A stretch of DNA of 64,000 nt from Sciscionella marina DSM 45152 (GCF_000379465.1 NZ_KB905380.1:62001-126000), one strand, 5' to 3'; numbered from the stretch's first letter, positions 8,501 through 17,307 are shown. Numbers and translations: made by a program. The notes: generated by a model from the sequence alone, not told the origin.

Positions 8501-9466
8501 TCAATTCGGTCGTGCTCGTGTTCCTTGACGTTCGCCGTGCCCGAGAGCCTCGGCGACGGTGTCCGCCGCGGTGCGCCGCGCGGTCGCGAGCGTGACCGCG
8601 CGGCGGCGCGCCCGCATGAAGTTGGCACCCATCGCCGCCAGGTCCGCCGCGGCCGGCTCGATCCGGATCACCCGGGTTCCGGCCGCCTCGAGCCGCGCGA
8701 CCTCACGATCCAGTCCCCTGGTCATCTGGGCGCGGAGAATCCGTTCGACGCGGGAAAGTCCGCGCGCCCGGGCACCACCGCGGGAGGTCATCGGTGCCAG
8801 CACGACCACCTCGTCGAGTTCGAGCGGAAGCAGCAGATCGGCCGAGACCGAGGAGACCGAGCCGCCGTCGAGGTAGCGGCGACCGGCGATCTCCACCGCC
8901 GGGAACCAGCCGGGAATCCCCCAGGAAGCCGCGATCGCCTCGCCGAGCTCCGCCCGTGGCGCACCGGGGCTGCCGAACGCGACCCGCTCGCCCGTTCCGG
9001 TGTCACTGGCGACGATCCGGGTCCGCTGGTGCGCGGTCCAGCCGTGCGGCGCGGCGAGGGCATCGCCGTAGGCGCGCAGCCAGCTCGCATCGCCGCGTCC
9101 GAGGGGGAGCAGGCCCGCCGCGGCGGTGTACGGCCGGCGGGTCCGCAGCCCCGTCCGGACCAGGCCGAGTCCGGGGAAACCGAGGGCCGGGCGCGGCGGA
9201 ACCGGGCCCGGAGCCCGATCCACGTGCGCGCTCAGCACCGGGTCGGCGTGCGGGGAGCCATCCAGCGCGGCAAGCAGATCGGCCGGACTCCGGCCCGCAC
9301 CGAGGGCCGCCACGAGCTCCGAGCCCGCCGAGGTACCGATCAGCGCATCGGCCGTGCGCGGATCCCAGCCGAGAGCCTCCTCTACGGCGCCCAGCAGGAC
9401 CGCGGTCCAGGCGAATCCCAAGGTGCCGCCACAACCGATCGCGAGTCCGCGCCTCGGTGCGCTCAT
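8501..9466 (-). CDS. Patatin-like phospholipase family protein
   Basis: A 321-residue serine acyl hydrolase with the patatin catalytic dyad: nucleophile S46 in GTSAGS (44-49) and D200 in LDGG (199-202). The glycine-rich oxyanion loop is GCGGTLG (11-17). There is no signal peptide or transmembrane segment, so it should act on lipids or acyl esters in the cytoplasm. It is first in a two-gene operon with the SDR downstream. The start codon lies only 9 bp from a near-perfect 27-bp palindrome, so a bound repressor should block transcription. Confidence 0.85.
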   Translation of the reverse strand: MSAPRRGLAIGCGGTLGFAWTAVLLGAVEEALGWDPRTADALIGTSAGSELVAALGAGRSPADLLAALDGSPHADPVLSAHVDRAPGPVPPRPALGFPGLGLVRTGLRTRRPYTAAAGLLPLGRGDASWLRAYGDALAAPHGWTAHQRTRIVASDTGTGERVAFGSPGAPRAELGEAIAASWGIPGWFPAVEIAGRRYLDGGSVSSVSADLLLPLELDEVVVLAPMTSRGGARARGLSRVERILRAQMTRGLDREVARLEAAGTRVIRIEPAAADLAAMGANFMRARRRAVTLATARRTAADTVAEALGHGERQGTRARPN

Positions 9467-9475
9467 CGTCTACCT

Positions 9476-9502
9476 CATTCAAAAACCAGCGGTATTTGAA
9501 TG
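9476..9502. promoter_or_regulatory. 27-bp palindromic operator for the adjacent TetR regulator
   Basis: The half-site CATTCAAA is followed by A, ACC, AGC, GGT, A and the mirror TTTGAATG. Eleven of 13 base pairs are symmetric. It sits in the 67-bp gap between the divergent patatin-like and tetR genes. Length and position are typical of a TetR operator controlling both directions. Confidence 0.8.
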
Positions 9503-9533
9503 TCAACGGTATCCCAACTGCTACGGTGTGTCC

Positions 9534-10142
9534 ATGGCCCGGCTGACCAGAAAAGAGACGCAGGAGCAGACTCGCGCGCGCCTGGTCGAGACCGCCAAGG
9601 ACCTCTTCCTCGCGAGCGGTTACAACGCGACCTCGCTCGGCCAGGTCGCCGAGGCGGCCGGGTACAGCAAAGGCGCCGTCTATTCCAACTTCGCCACCAA
9701 GCACGAGCTCGGCCTCGCCGTCCTCGAAGCCGTGCAGCGCGAGCGGATCGCCGCCGTCGTCACCCTGCTGGTCGGCGCGGACACGTTCGAGGACAAGCTC
9801 GCCGCCTTCGGCCGGTGGGCCGAGACCAACATCGGCGATGTCGGCTGGACGGCGCTCGAGGTGGAATTCGCCACCAGCACCAGGCACATCGAGGAAGTCC
9901 GGGCCGCGCTCGCCGACCGGCGCCGCCGCGTCACGACCGCACTCGCCGAACTACTCCACGAACAGGCCGAGACCTTCGGTATCACCCTGCCCGCGCCCGC
10001 CGAGGATGTCGCCACCCACCTGCTCGCGCTCGGCATCGGCCTCGGCGTCCAGCGCGCGTTCGATCCGGAACTTCAGGTCACGGTGCTGCTCGACGCGCTC
10101 GCCGAGCTGGCGGCGAACAACAAGGCACCGCAGGCTGGGTGA
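9534..10142 (+). CDS. TetR family transcriptional regulator
   Basis: A 202-residue TetR regulator. The N-terminal DNA-binding domain (about 8-55) reads QEQTRARLVETAKDLFLASG then LGQVAEAAGYSKGAVYSNF, with the usual turn and recognition helix. The C-terminal helical domain (60-200) would bind an unknown ligand. The ATG at 9534 is chosen because the domain begins there, although a longer open frame runs back through the antisense gene. It is divergent from the patatin/SDR operon, with the palindrome at 9476-9502 between them. It probably represses that operon and itself, releasing on a lipid-like or hydrophobic inducer. Confidence 0.88.
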   Translation: MARLTRKETQEQTRARLVETAKDLFLASGYNATSLGQVAEAAGYSKGAVYSNFATKHELGLAVLEAVQRERIAAVVTLLVGADTFEDKLAAFGRWAETNIGDVGWTALEVEFATSTRHIEEVRAALADRRRRVTTALAELLHEQAETFGITLPAPAEDVATHLLALGIGLGVQRAFDPELQVTVLLDALAELAANNKAPQAG

Positions 10143-10206
10143 CCCCGCTCATCCGCACACCCGGACAAGGACGGCCCGAGCTCGATCACCGATGATGGGA
10201 GGATGA

Positions 10207-10893
10207 CCGCGATCTCACGCGCTCGTCGAGGGGCATCGAGAGTTCCTGAACCGGCCGCCGGCGGGTATTCGCGTGGCCGATATCGGTGCGGGCACCGGGA
10301 TCGCGTCGACTCTTCTGCAACAGCGGGGCGCCGGGCTGATCGCTGTGGATCCCGGGGGAGGGTGGCCGCGGAGGTTCGCCGAGCCCTTCCGGCCGCGCCG
10401 ATCGTCCGGGGTGACGGCAATACCCTCCCCCTCGCCGATTCCTCGCAGGGTCTGATCACTTATGCGCAGTCCTGGCTGGGGACCGACACGGTCGGTCCCG
10501 GAGGCCTTGCGCGTGCTACACCCGGGCAGCGTGCTCGCGATCTGGTGGAACACCACGGCTTTCGACGTACCGTGGATCCGCGACCAGCATGCGCGGATCG
10601 CGCACCATTGCGGAATACCCGCGCGGTCCGCGGAATGTCCGGACGACGGTCAAGCCGTCCGGCTCGCGGGCCTGACCGGTCTGCGTGTGCCGCGCAGACA
10701 CATCCGTTGGCGGCGAACGGTTCCACTCCGCACGCATCTCGCCGACATCGGCAGCCGCTCGGCGTTCCTGGTGCCGGAACAGACGGCGAACCGGGCCTTT
10801 TTCACCGAGGAACGCGAGCGCCTGCGCGCGATTTTCCCCGATGAACTGGTGACCGAGACCTATGTGGTGGACCTGCTGATGGCCGCTCCCCCG
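10207..10893 (+). pseudogene. Frameshifted class I SAM-dependent methyltransferase
   Basis: The pieces of one methyltransferase lie in alternating frames. In frame from 10207 comes HREFLNRPPAGIRVADIGAG and the SAM motif through LLQQRGAGLIAVDPGGG. Near 10350 the reading moves to the frame holding VAAEVRRALPAAPIVRGDGN and LPLADSSQGLITYAQSW. Near 10495 it returns to the first frame for VPEALRVLHPGSVLAIWWNT to the tail VTETYVVDLLMA. Two offsetting shifts are therefore needed to read it through. No good start codon or ribosome site is present, and a TGA at 10204 closes the frame upstream. The 3' end overlaps the antisense SDR gene. Either a decayed gene or two sequencing indels. Confidence 0.7.
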
Positions 10894-11783
10894 GCACCCG
10901 GGATCGGCAAGGGAAACGCGACGCCGGTCAGCTCTTCGGAGAGCTCCCACAACCTTCGCGCCGCCACGGCATCCCGTGCCTTCGCCGTACGCCCGACGAG
11001 TTTCGGCGCACCGCGGCTTTCCAGGAGACCACCCGGACCGGCGTAACTGTTGCCCGGAATCTCGGCGGTGGCGGCGTAGAGCGTGGGCAGGGCACCGTCT
11101 TCCGCGCTCTGGGTGACGAGATCGATCACGGCTTTCCCGATGCGGAACCCCGCGCCGCGCCCTTCGGACCGCACCAGGTTGGTGGCCGACATTCCGGGAT
11201 GTGCAGCCGTCGCGATCACCGTGGAACCGATGATACCGAGCCGGCGCTGGAGCTCCGCGGTGAACAACAGGTTGGCGAGTTTGGACTGCCCGTAGGCCCG
11301 CATCGCCCGATACGGTCTGCGTTCCCAGTTGGGGTCGGCGAGATCGACCGAGCCTATCCGGTGCGCGAGGGAGGCCACGGTGACGATGCGTTCCCGGATG
11401 CGCGGCAGCAGGAGGTTCGTCAGGGCGAAATGGCCCAGGTGGTTGGTACCGAACTGCAGCTCGAACCCGTCGGCGGTGCGATGCAGTGGCGGCACGGTGA
11501 GTCCGGCGTTGTTGATCAGTACATCGATCGGCTCGGTGAACTCCCGCGCGAAGGAGCGGATCGAAGACAGATCGGCGAGGTCGAGCAGGCGAACCTCGAC
11601 ACGGCCGGTCATCTCCGCAGCCGCGGTCTGCCCTTTCTCTCGGCTGCGCACGGCCAGCACGACCCGCGCACCACGGTCGGCGAACACTCGCGCGGTGACC
11701 CGGCCGATCCCGCTGTTCGCACCGGTGACGACGACGGTGCAACCGGCCATGGAGGGGACATTCGAAGTGGAGAATGGTGTCAT
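10860..11783 (-). CDS. SDR family oxidoreductase (retinol dehydrogenase-like)
   Basis: A 307-residue SDR beginning MTPFSTSNVPSMAG at 11783, where GAGG lies a few bases upstream; the open frame extends 16 codons further without a better site. TGANSGIG marks the cofactor loop, followed by VLINNAGL and AYGQSKLANLLF with the catalytic Tyr and Lys. The AVRSREKG segment after the second strand suggests NADP. It is divergent from a TetR gene 25 bp away, the usual arrangement for local repression. Its 3' end overlaps the broken methyltransferase on the other strand. The substrate is unknown. Confidence 0.82.
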   Translation of the reverse strand: MTPFSTSNVPSMAGCTVVVTGANSGIGRVTARVFADRGARVVLAVRSREKGQTAAAEMTGRVEVRLLDLADLSSIRSFAREFTEPIDVLINNAGLTVPPLHRTADGFELQFGTNHLGHFALTNLLLPRIRERIVTVASLAHRIGSVDLADPNWERRPYRAMRAYGQSKLANLLFTAELQRRLGIIGSTVIATAAHPGMSATNLVRSEGRGAGFRIGKAVIDLVTQSAEDGALPTLYAATAEIPGNSYAGPGGLLESRGAPKLVGRTAKARDAVAARRLWELSEELTGVAFPLPIPGAGGAAISRSTT

Positions 11784-11808
11784 GACCTCAATGTAGACAG
11801 CGGAAACA

Positions 11809-12456
11809 ATGTTGTCAAAGGAAACACTCACGGCTAAGCTCGGCGCCGTGCCCGAAGCCGAACCGCGCTCGTATCATCATGGAAACCTCCGCACCGCCCT
11901 GCTCGACGCGGCCGAACGCGGGCTGCGCGAGCACGGCGCCGATCAGCTCTCGCTCCGCGATCTGGCCAGAGAGATCGGCGTCAGCCATGCCGCACCACGC
12001 CGGCATTTCGCGGACCGCCAGGCGCTGCTCGACGCGCTCGCCGAAAGCGGTTTCCTGCGGCTGGCGGACACTCTGCGATCCGCCCTCGCGGAGGCGGCCG
12101 ACGACTTCTCCGCGCGAGTGCGCGACAGCGTGACCGCCTACGCCCACTTCGCCACGGACAACGCCGCGCTGCTCGAGCTGATGTACACCAGCAAGCACCG
12201 GCCGGAGGCACCCCGGATCGCCGAGGCAGCGGGTGCCGCCTTCGGGCCACTGATCGAACTGATCGAGCAGGGGCAGGCTCATGGCGCGTTGGAGCCCGGC
12301 GATCCCGAGCGGATCGGCCTCGTCCTGTACGCGACCGTGCACGGCATCACCACCATGATCAACGGCGACATGATCGCCGGGGAGCTGCTCGACGAACTCG
12401 TGGAGACCGCGGTGGCCCAATTCCTGCGCGGCACCCGCCCGCTCAGGAATCCGTGA
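11809..12456 (+). CDS. TetR family transcriptional regulator
   Basis: A 215-residue regulator with DNA-binding segments HHGNLRTALLDAAERGLREH and DLAREIGVSHAAPRRHFADR (about residues 22-70) and a C-terminal domain of the WHG type (TSKHRPEAP, LVLYATVHGITTM). An alternative GTG start at 11848 would begin VPEAEPRSYHHGN and is equally defensible, since neither site has a strong ribosome site. The ATG lies within the near-palindrome AACAATGTT (11805-11813), so the regulator may bind over its own start. It is divergent from the SDR gene and should repress it. The 3' end overlaps the NCS2 permease by 14 bp. Confidence 0.85.
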   Translation: MLSKETLTAKLGAVPEAEPRSYHHGNLRTALLDAAERGLREHGADQLSLRDLAREIGVSHAAPRRHFADRQALLDALAESGFLRLADTLRSALAEAADDFSARVRDSVTAYAHFATDNAALLELMYTSKHRPEAPRIAEAAGAAFGPLIELIEQGQAHGALEPGDPERIGLVLYATVHGITTMINGDMIAGELLDELVETAVAQFLRGTRPLRNP

Positions 12457-13795
12457 CCGGATCTCGCTGCTTCCCGCCGCGCAGCAACAGGTTCAGCAAT
12501 ACGGCCACCACGGCGCCCGCACAGATCCCCGAGCCGAGCACGGTCTGCACCATGGGCGGGAAGCGGTGGTAGAACCCTGGAGCCACAATGGGAATCAGCC
12601 CGATCCCGATCGAGGTGGCCACGATCAGCACGTTGCCCGGCACGGTCAGATCCGCGGAGGCGAGGGTTTTCACGCCGCTGACGGCGACCGAACCGAACAG
12701 CGCGATACCGGCACCGCCGAGCACCGGATGCGGTACCAGCGCGACCACCCCACCGGCGACCGGAAAAAGACCGAGCAGCAACAGGATCACACCGCTCACC
12801 GCGACCACGTACCTGCTCACGATCCTGGTCAGCGCGATCAATCCGATGTTCTGCGCGAACGCCGAACACGCCATGCCCCCGAAGACCGCGCTCACCGCCG
12901 TGGCGAGACCATCGGCACGCAGCCCGGCGGCGATGGTCTGCTCACCCGCGGGCCGGTCCACCACCTCACCGAGGGCCACCATGTCGGCGGTGCTCTCGGT
13001 CATCACCGTGAGCATCACGATCAACATCGACACGATCGCGGCCACATCGAACTGTGGTGCGCCGAAATGCAAAGGGGTGACCAGACTGAACACGGGGGCT
13101 TGGGCCAGCGAGCTCGCGTGCACCGCGCCGAGCGGCCAGGCCAGCAGGGTGCCCGCGGCAAGGCCGATCAGCAGCGAGATGCGTTGGGCGAATCCGCGCA
13201 GGAACCGGTTGCACAGCAGCACGATCACCAGCGTGCATGCGGCGAGCAGGATGTTGCGCGGGGCACCGTAATCGGGCGCGCTCGCGTTGGTCCCGCTGAT
13301 CCAGCCGATGGAGACGGGGAACAGCGAGAGCCCGATCAGAGTGATCACGGTGCCACTGACCACGGTGGGAAACAGCCTGGTGAGTTTGCCGAAATACGGT
13401 GCGGCGAGCACCACGAACACGCCGCCGATCAGCGTGGCGCCGTAGACGATCGGCAGCGCCTGCTGGGTGCCGTGTTGCTTCGCGATCGCGAGAACCGGTG
13501 CGACGGTCGCGAACGAGACGCCGTTGACCAGCGGCAGCCGGGAACCGATGCGCCATACACCGAGCGACTGGAGCATGGTGGCGATGCCCGCGGTGAACAG
13601 GCTGGCCCCGATCAGCAGGCTCAGCTCGAGCGGGGAAAGGCCGACCGCCCCGCCGATGATCAGCGGTGGCGCCACCACCCCCGCGTACATCGCGGCCACG
13701 TGTTGCACGCCGGCGGCGAGCAGTTGCCATGGCGGCGGGACTTGATCGACCGGGTGCCGTTCGGCTGCCGATCGGGTACCTCGTTGTACGGACAT
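12443..13795 (-). CDS. NCS2/NAT family nucleobase permease, xanthine/urate type
   Basis: A 450-residue membrane protein with about 14 hydrophobic segments. The NAT signature is QNIGLIALTR at 315-324, where Gln at the first position is typical of purine rather than pyrimidine carriers. QH at 31-32 in helix 1 and E267 in helix 8 (TESTAD) match other substrate-site residues of this family. The start at 13795 with AGGGAG upstream is preferred to an ATG 27 bases further out. The gene stands alone, with no xanthine dehydrogenase or uricase nearby. A dyad about 80 bp upstream may be its operator. Predicted role: proton-coupled uptake of xanthine or urate. Confidence 0.85.
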   Translation of the reverse strand: MSVQRGTRSAAERHPVDQVPPPWQLLAAGVQHVAAMYAGVVAPPLIIGGAVGLSPLELSLLIGASLFTAGIATMLQSLGVWRIGSRLPLVNGVSFATVAPVLAIAKQHGTQQALPIVYGATLIGGVFVVLAAPYFGKLTRLFPTVVSGTVITLIGLSLFPVSIGWISGTNASAPDYGAPRNILLAACTLVIVLLCNRFLRGFAQRISLLIGLAAGTLLAWPLGAVHASSLAQAPVFSLVTPLHFGAPQFDVAAIVSMLIVMLTVMTESTADMVALGEVVDRPAGEQTIAAGLRADGLATAVSAVFGGMACSAFAQNIGLIALTRIVSRYVVAVSGVILLLLGLFPVAGGVVALVPHPVLGGAGIALFGSVAVSGVKTLASADLTVPGNVLIVATSIGIGLIPIVAPGFYHRFPPMVQTVLGSGICAGAVVAVLLNLLLRGGKQRDPVTDS

Positions 13796-13876
13796 CAGCG
13801 CTCCCTGCCTGCTACCGGTCACGAACTCATGTCGGTCAGACGCACACCACGGATCCCGGTGCGCCGGGCAGTCACC

Positions 13877-13897
13877 ACAGAACGAATAACATTCTGT
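13877..13897. promoter_or_regulatory. Inverted repeat upstream of the purine permease
   Basis: ACAGAA and TTCTGT form a perfect 6-bp inverted repeat around a 9-bp AT-rich centre. It lies 82 bp before the permease start in an otherwise unassigned 177-bp gap. A candidate repressor site; the cognate regulator is not adjacent. Confidence 0.45.
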
Positions 13898-13972
13898 AAT
13901 ATGGAATTTGTTTTTCGTCTGCAGGAACGGTAGGGCGACTCGGTGGCAGTGTCAACAGCTCGCCGAAGTTGA

Positions 13973-15124
13973 TCAAGCCCGGGTGATCCGCTTGGTGCTC
14001 AAGGCAAGCAGCTGAGCACCGGCCGCCACCGCCATCGCGGTCACGAGCACCGCGGCGGGCAGCCATGGCGCCGCTATCGCGGCCACCAACGGCACCAGGA
14101 GCGCGGCCACGCGCAGCGGCCATCGGCGCGCGTGTGCCACCAGCAAATCGATCACCAGCAGGAAGGCCGAGGTGCCACCGCACATCAGCCAGGCCGAGGA
14201 CGGGGCGAGGTGTGCGACCGGCCCGGCGGCGACCGCCCCGAGACCGGCGGCGACGGTCGTGATCGAGGCGATCACCACGAAGTGTGCGGGCAACACCAGC
14301 GCCGCCGGGAACCGGGTCTCCTCGGCGAAACCGTGCCGGATGTTCAACCACCACAAGGTGATCAGCAACAGGAAGGCGGACACCACGGCGAGCAACAGCA
14401 ACCAGCCCGCACCGGCACCCGGCCGCCAGTCCTCGACTCCCGCCACCGCCCGGACACCCTGCAGCATCGCCTCACCGAACACGATGATCACGAACAGGCC
14501 CAGCCGCTCCCCCAGATGCCGCGTGTCCAACTGCGCGGCCTCGATCACCGGAAGCCGGGACTCCGCCCGCCGCCGCGCCCGTTCGTTCAGCCGCGCGAGC
14601 AGTTCGTCGTGATCCCCACGGCTCGCGAACACGCTGACCGTCAAGGTGAGCGCGAGCCCGAACAGCCACAGTCCCAGCTTGCCCCACGGATTCCCGACCC
14701 AGAACGAGACGATCCACGGCACCAGGCCGGCATTCTGGGAGGCTGCGGTCCAGCTGAGCACGACCGTCCCGGAGCGCTGGAACGCGCTGGACCCGATCGC
14801 GGTGGTGGCCAGGTAGGCGGAGGCGAACACCGCGGCGCGGCCGTCCATGCTGTGCGGCACGGCGGCGGCCATGACCGCGATCCCGGCCATGCCGACGAAC
14901 ATCGCCGACACCCGCACCTTCTCGGCGACGACGTTGGAATACAGCGTGAAGGTCACCCACACCAGCCAGATCGCCAGGTACAGGGTGAAGAACGCGACGA
15001 TGTCCAGCGCGCCCGGGCCGTGCGCGGCGCCACCGTGCAGCAGGTGCGCGAGCTGGTTGACCGCCACCACGACGACGAGGTCGAAGAACAGCTCCAGCCA
15101 GCTGGCATGCCGGGTGACGCTCAC
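13973..15124 (-). CDS. ltrA: LtrA family membrane protein
   Basis: A 383-residue protein with about 11 hydrophobic segments. It opens with the family hallmark SWLELFFDLVVVVAVNQLAH, and DTRHLGERLGLFVIIVFGEA in the middle is a second typical block. LtrA was named for low-temperature growth in Listeria, but its biochemical role is unknown. The GTG start overlaps the stop of the upstream flavoprotein gene by GTGA, so the two are co-translated. The functional link between them is not obvious. Confidence 0.8.
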   Translation of the reverse strand: MSVTRHASWLELFFDLVVVVAVNQLAHLLHGGAAHGPGALDIVAFFTLYLAIWLVWVTFTLYSNVVAEKVRVSAMFVGMAGIAVMAAAVPHSMDGRAAVFASAYLATTAIGSSAFQRSGTVVLSWTAASQNAGLVPWIVSFWVGNPWGKLGLWLFGLALTLTVSVFASRGDHDELLARLNERARRRAESRLPVIEAAQLDTRHLGERLGLFVIIVFGEAMLQGVRAVAGVEDWRPGAGAGWLLLLAVVSAFLLLITLWWLNIRHGFAEETRFPAALVLPAHFVVIASITTVAAGLGAVAAGPVAHLAPSSAWLMCGGTSAFLLVIDLLVAHARRWPLRVAALLVPLVAAIAAPWLPAAVLVTAMAVAAGAQLLALSTKRITRA

Positions 15125-16476
15125 GCCAGCTGACCGAGCGCGTCCTCGATACCGCGGTGGAAGGTCGGATAGGCGTAGATCATCTGCCGCAGCCGTCGCA
15201 CCGGTACCTTGGCGTGTACCGCGACGGCGAGAGCGGAGAGCACTTCGCCACCGTGCGGGCCCGCGCTGGTCGCGCCGAGCAGTACCCCGGTATCGCTGTC
15301 CTCGACCAGCTTGATGATCCCCTCGTTGCCCGCTTTGTGTATCCAGCCGCGCGCCGAGGACGGCACCTGCGCGGTCGCCGTGCGTACCGGGTAACCCCGT
15401 TCCCGGGCCTGCTGTTCGGTCAGCCCGACCGCGCCGACCTCGGGATCGGTGAACGTCACCCGCGGCACGGCGTGGTACTCGGCGCCGATCGTGTCCCGCC
15501 CGAGGATGTGGTCGACCACGATCTGTCCCTGATACATCGACATGTGCGTGAACGCGCCCTTGCCGGTGATGTCCCCGACCGCGTACACCCCGTCGGCGGC
15601 CCGCAGAAACGCGTCGGTCTCCAGGGCCTTGCCACCGGTATCCAGGCCGAGCGCGCCGACCCCGAGCCCGGCCAGGTCCACGGTGCGCCCGGCCGCCACG
15701 AGCAGCGCCTCGGCGGTGAGCTCCGCCGATCCGAGGGACACCGTGAACCGCTGCCCGTCGTGCGCGACCCGTTCGGCGGCCTGCCCGGTGTGCACCCCGA
15801 TCCCTTCCGCCGCGAGTACTCCGGCCAGCACCTCGCTCGCCTCGGGCTCCTCCAGCGGCAGCACCCGGCCGGCCAGCTCGACGATGTCCACGGCCGTGCC
15901 GAACCTGGCGAACGCCTGCGCGAGCTCGATGCCGATCGCCCCCGAACCGAGCACCACCATCGACTCCGGCGCCTGCTCGACCTTCACGATCTCCCGGTTC
16001 GTCCAGAACGGGGTCCCCGCGAGACCCGGGATCGGTGGCACCGCCGGATCGGTTCCGGTGGCCAGGACGAGCGCCCGGTCCGCGATGAACTCCTGATCGC
16101 CGACGCGCACCGTGTCCGGACCGGTCACCCGGCCACGCCCGCGCACGAACCGGCCGCCCTTGCCGGTGAACCGGCGGACCGCGATCTCATCGTCCCAGTC
16201 GGTGGTGGCCTCTTCCCGGATCCGTTTCGCCACCGGCGCGAAATCCGCGCGCGCCTGCGCATCCCCGGCCAGCACCGGCACCCGGCGCGCTTCGGCGAGC
16301 GAGTTCCCCGCGCGGATCATCATCTTGCTCGGCACACACCCGAAGTACGGGCATTCCCCGCCCACCAGCCGGGAATCGATCCCTACCACGTCCAGCCCGG
16401 CCGCGGCGAGCGAGCCCGCGACATGCTCCCCACCCGGCCCCATTCCGACGACGACGACATCCGCGTTCTCTGACAT
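15121..16476 (-). CDS. Pyridine nucleotide-disulfide oxidoreductase (dihydrolipoamide dehydrogenase / mercuric reductase-like)
   Basis: A 451-residue class I flavoprotein disulfide reductase. GMGPGG at 11-16 binds FAD, the redox pair is C42 and C47 in GGECPYFGCVPSK, and VLGSGAIGIELAQAF is the NAD(P) site. The C-terminal dimer region ends YAYPTFHRGIEDAL; the usual HPT-type His position reads Tyr, so the proton-transfer residue may differ. There is no N-terminal heavy-metal domain and no C-terminal vicinal cysteine pair, which argues against mercuric reductase. The ATG with GAGGAG seven bases upstream is chosen over a 55-codon longer frame. Substrate not identifiable. Confidence 0.82.
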   Translation of the reverse strand: MSENADVVVVGMGPGGEHVAGSLAAAGLDVVGIDSRLVGGECPYFGCVPSKMMIRAGNSLAEARRVPVLAGDAQARADFAPVAKRIREEATTDWDDEIAVRRFTGKGGRFVRGRGRVTGPDTVRVGDQEFIADRALVLATGTDPAVPPIPGLAGTPFWTNREIVKVEQAPESMVVLGSGAIGIELAQAFARFGTAVDIVELAGRVLPLEEPEASEVLAGVLAAEGIGVHTGQAAERVAHDGQRFTVSLGSAELTAEALLVAAGRTVDLAGLGVGALGLDTGGKALETDAFLRAADGVYAVGDITGKGAFTHMSMYQGQIVVDHILGRDTIGAEYHAVPRVTFTDPEVGAVGLTEQQARERGYPVRTATAQVPSSARGWIHKAGNEGIIKLVEDSDTGVLLGATSAGPHGGEVLSALAVAVHAKVPVRRLRQMIYAYPTFHRGIEDALGQLA

Positions 16477-16552
16477 GTTCGGCTCCTCTGCCGGTATCCG
16501 GAGTTCTCGGGAATTCGCGGACCAGGTTAGCCCCGTCTCGCCGGCGGCGCGG

Positions 16553-17119
16553 TCAGCGCAGCAGATCCGCGGCGACCTTACCCGCGCGGGTGAAGGCGTC
16601 CCCGACGCTGTGCATGCCCGCGCAGACGAGCGCGCCCTCATGCAGCAACATGAGGTGCGCTCCGGCCGATTCCGGTTCGATGACGCCCGCCTCCGTGGAC
16701 AGCTCGGTGAACAGCGCGAGCATCCGGCGTTTCTGCTCGGTCAGCACCGAATAGGCCGGATGGGCCGGGTCGCCGACCTCCGCGTGCGCGTTGATCATGG
16801 CGCACCCTTTCCGGCCCCGCTCGCACGCCCACCGCGCCGCCGCTTCGAAGACCGCGGCGACCCGGGCCACCGGATCGGGCCTGGCCTTTTCCAGATACCG
16901 GTCCAGAAAAGCCCACCACTGCCTGTTGCGTTCGGCCAGGTACTCCACGACCAGCCGCTCCTTCGAACCGAACCGGTCGTAGAGCGTCTTCTTGGTGACC
17001 CCCGCGTGTTCGGCGATCACATCGACCCCGACGGCGTGGATCCCGTGCGCGTAGAACAGTTCCGCCGCGGCCTCGAGCACCACGCGTGCCTTCGGGGTCC
17101 AGTCGATGACGTCCGGCAT
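16553..17119 (-). CDS. TetR family transcriptional regulator
   Basis: A 188-residue TetR regulator with DNA-binding helices ARVVLEAAAELFYAHGIHAV and DVIAEHAGVTKKTLYDRFGS in the first 55 residues. The C-terminal domain contains the conserved stretch ACERGRKGCAMINAHAEVGD, common in actinobacterial regulators of drug or oxidant responses. It lies 76 bp downstream of the flavoprotein start in the same direction, so it may control that gene and ltrA, or be independent. A partial dyad around ATACCGGTCT (17142-17151) lies 22 bp upstream of its start and could be its own operator. Confidence 0.85.
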   Translation of the reverse strand: MPDVIDWTPKARVVLEAAAELFYAHGIHAVGVDVIAEHAGVTKKTLYDRFGSKERLVVEYLAERNRQWWAFLDRYLEKARPDPVARVAAVFEAAARWACERGRKGCAMINAHAEVGDPAHPAYSVLTEQKRRMLALFTELSTEAGVIEPESAGAHLMLLHEGALVCAGMHSVGDAFTRAGKVAADLLR

Positions 17120-17141
17120 GCAGCCACACTAGCGCGGTTCT

Positions 17142-17151
17142 ATACCGGTCT
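17142..17151. promoter_or_regulatory. Possible operator upstream of the TetR gene
   Basis: ATACCGGTCT pairs at four of five positions around a central CG and lies just upstream of the TetR start. ACCGGT-centred dyads occur in several TetR operators. Short and imperfect, so only suggestive. Confidence 0.3.
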
Positions 17152-17254
17152 GTTCAGAGTTCGTTGCATGATGACTTCCGTTGCGAGCGGGGATCAGATC
17201 GGCGGTGTCTTTACGGGGCACCGGCACCCGGGATCAGCAAGGCTGAGGATTGAG

Positions 17255-17307
17255 CCATAGCGGCAGCTATGGTCATTGACGACAATGCCCGCCGTGCCAG
17301 CCGGCAC
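17255..17307. repeat. Two perfect hairpins in the gap downstream of the hydrolase gene
   Basis: CCATAGC-GGCA-GCTATGG (17255-17272) has a 7-bp perfect stem and GTGCC-AGCC-GGCAC (17294-17307) a 5-bp one. They lie in a 257-bp gap with no convincing reading frame, 70 to 120 bp downstream of the hydrolase stop on the minus strand. A transcription terminator for the hydrolase is the simplest reading. Confidence 0.45.

Noticed and set aside
5753-9499. A 1248-codon open frame on the plus strand
   Set aside because: It crosses the ROK, MFS, SDR and patatin genes in other phases, is rich in Arg, Gly and Pro, and has no domain character. It is an effect of the high GC content.
15121-16476. Mercuric reductase (merA)
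   Set aside because: The C-terminal vicinal cysteines and the N-terminal HMA domain are absent, and no mer genes are nearby.
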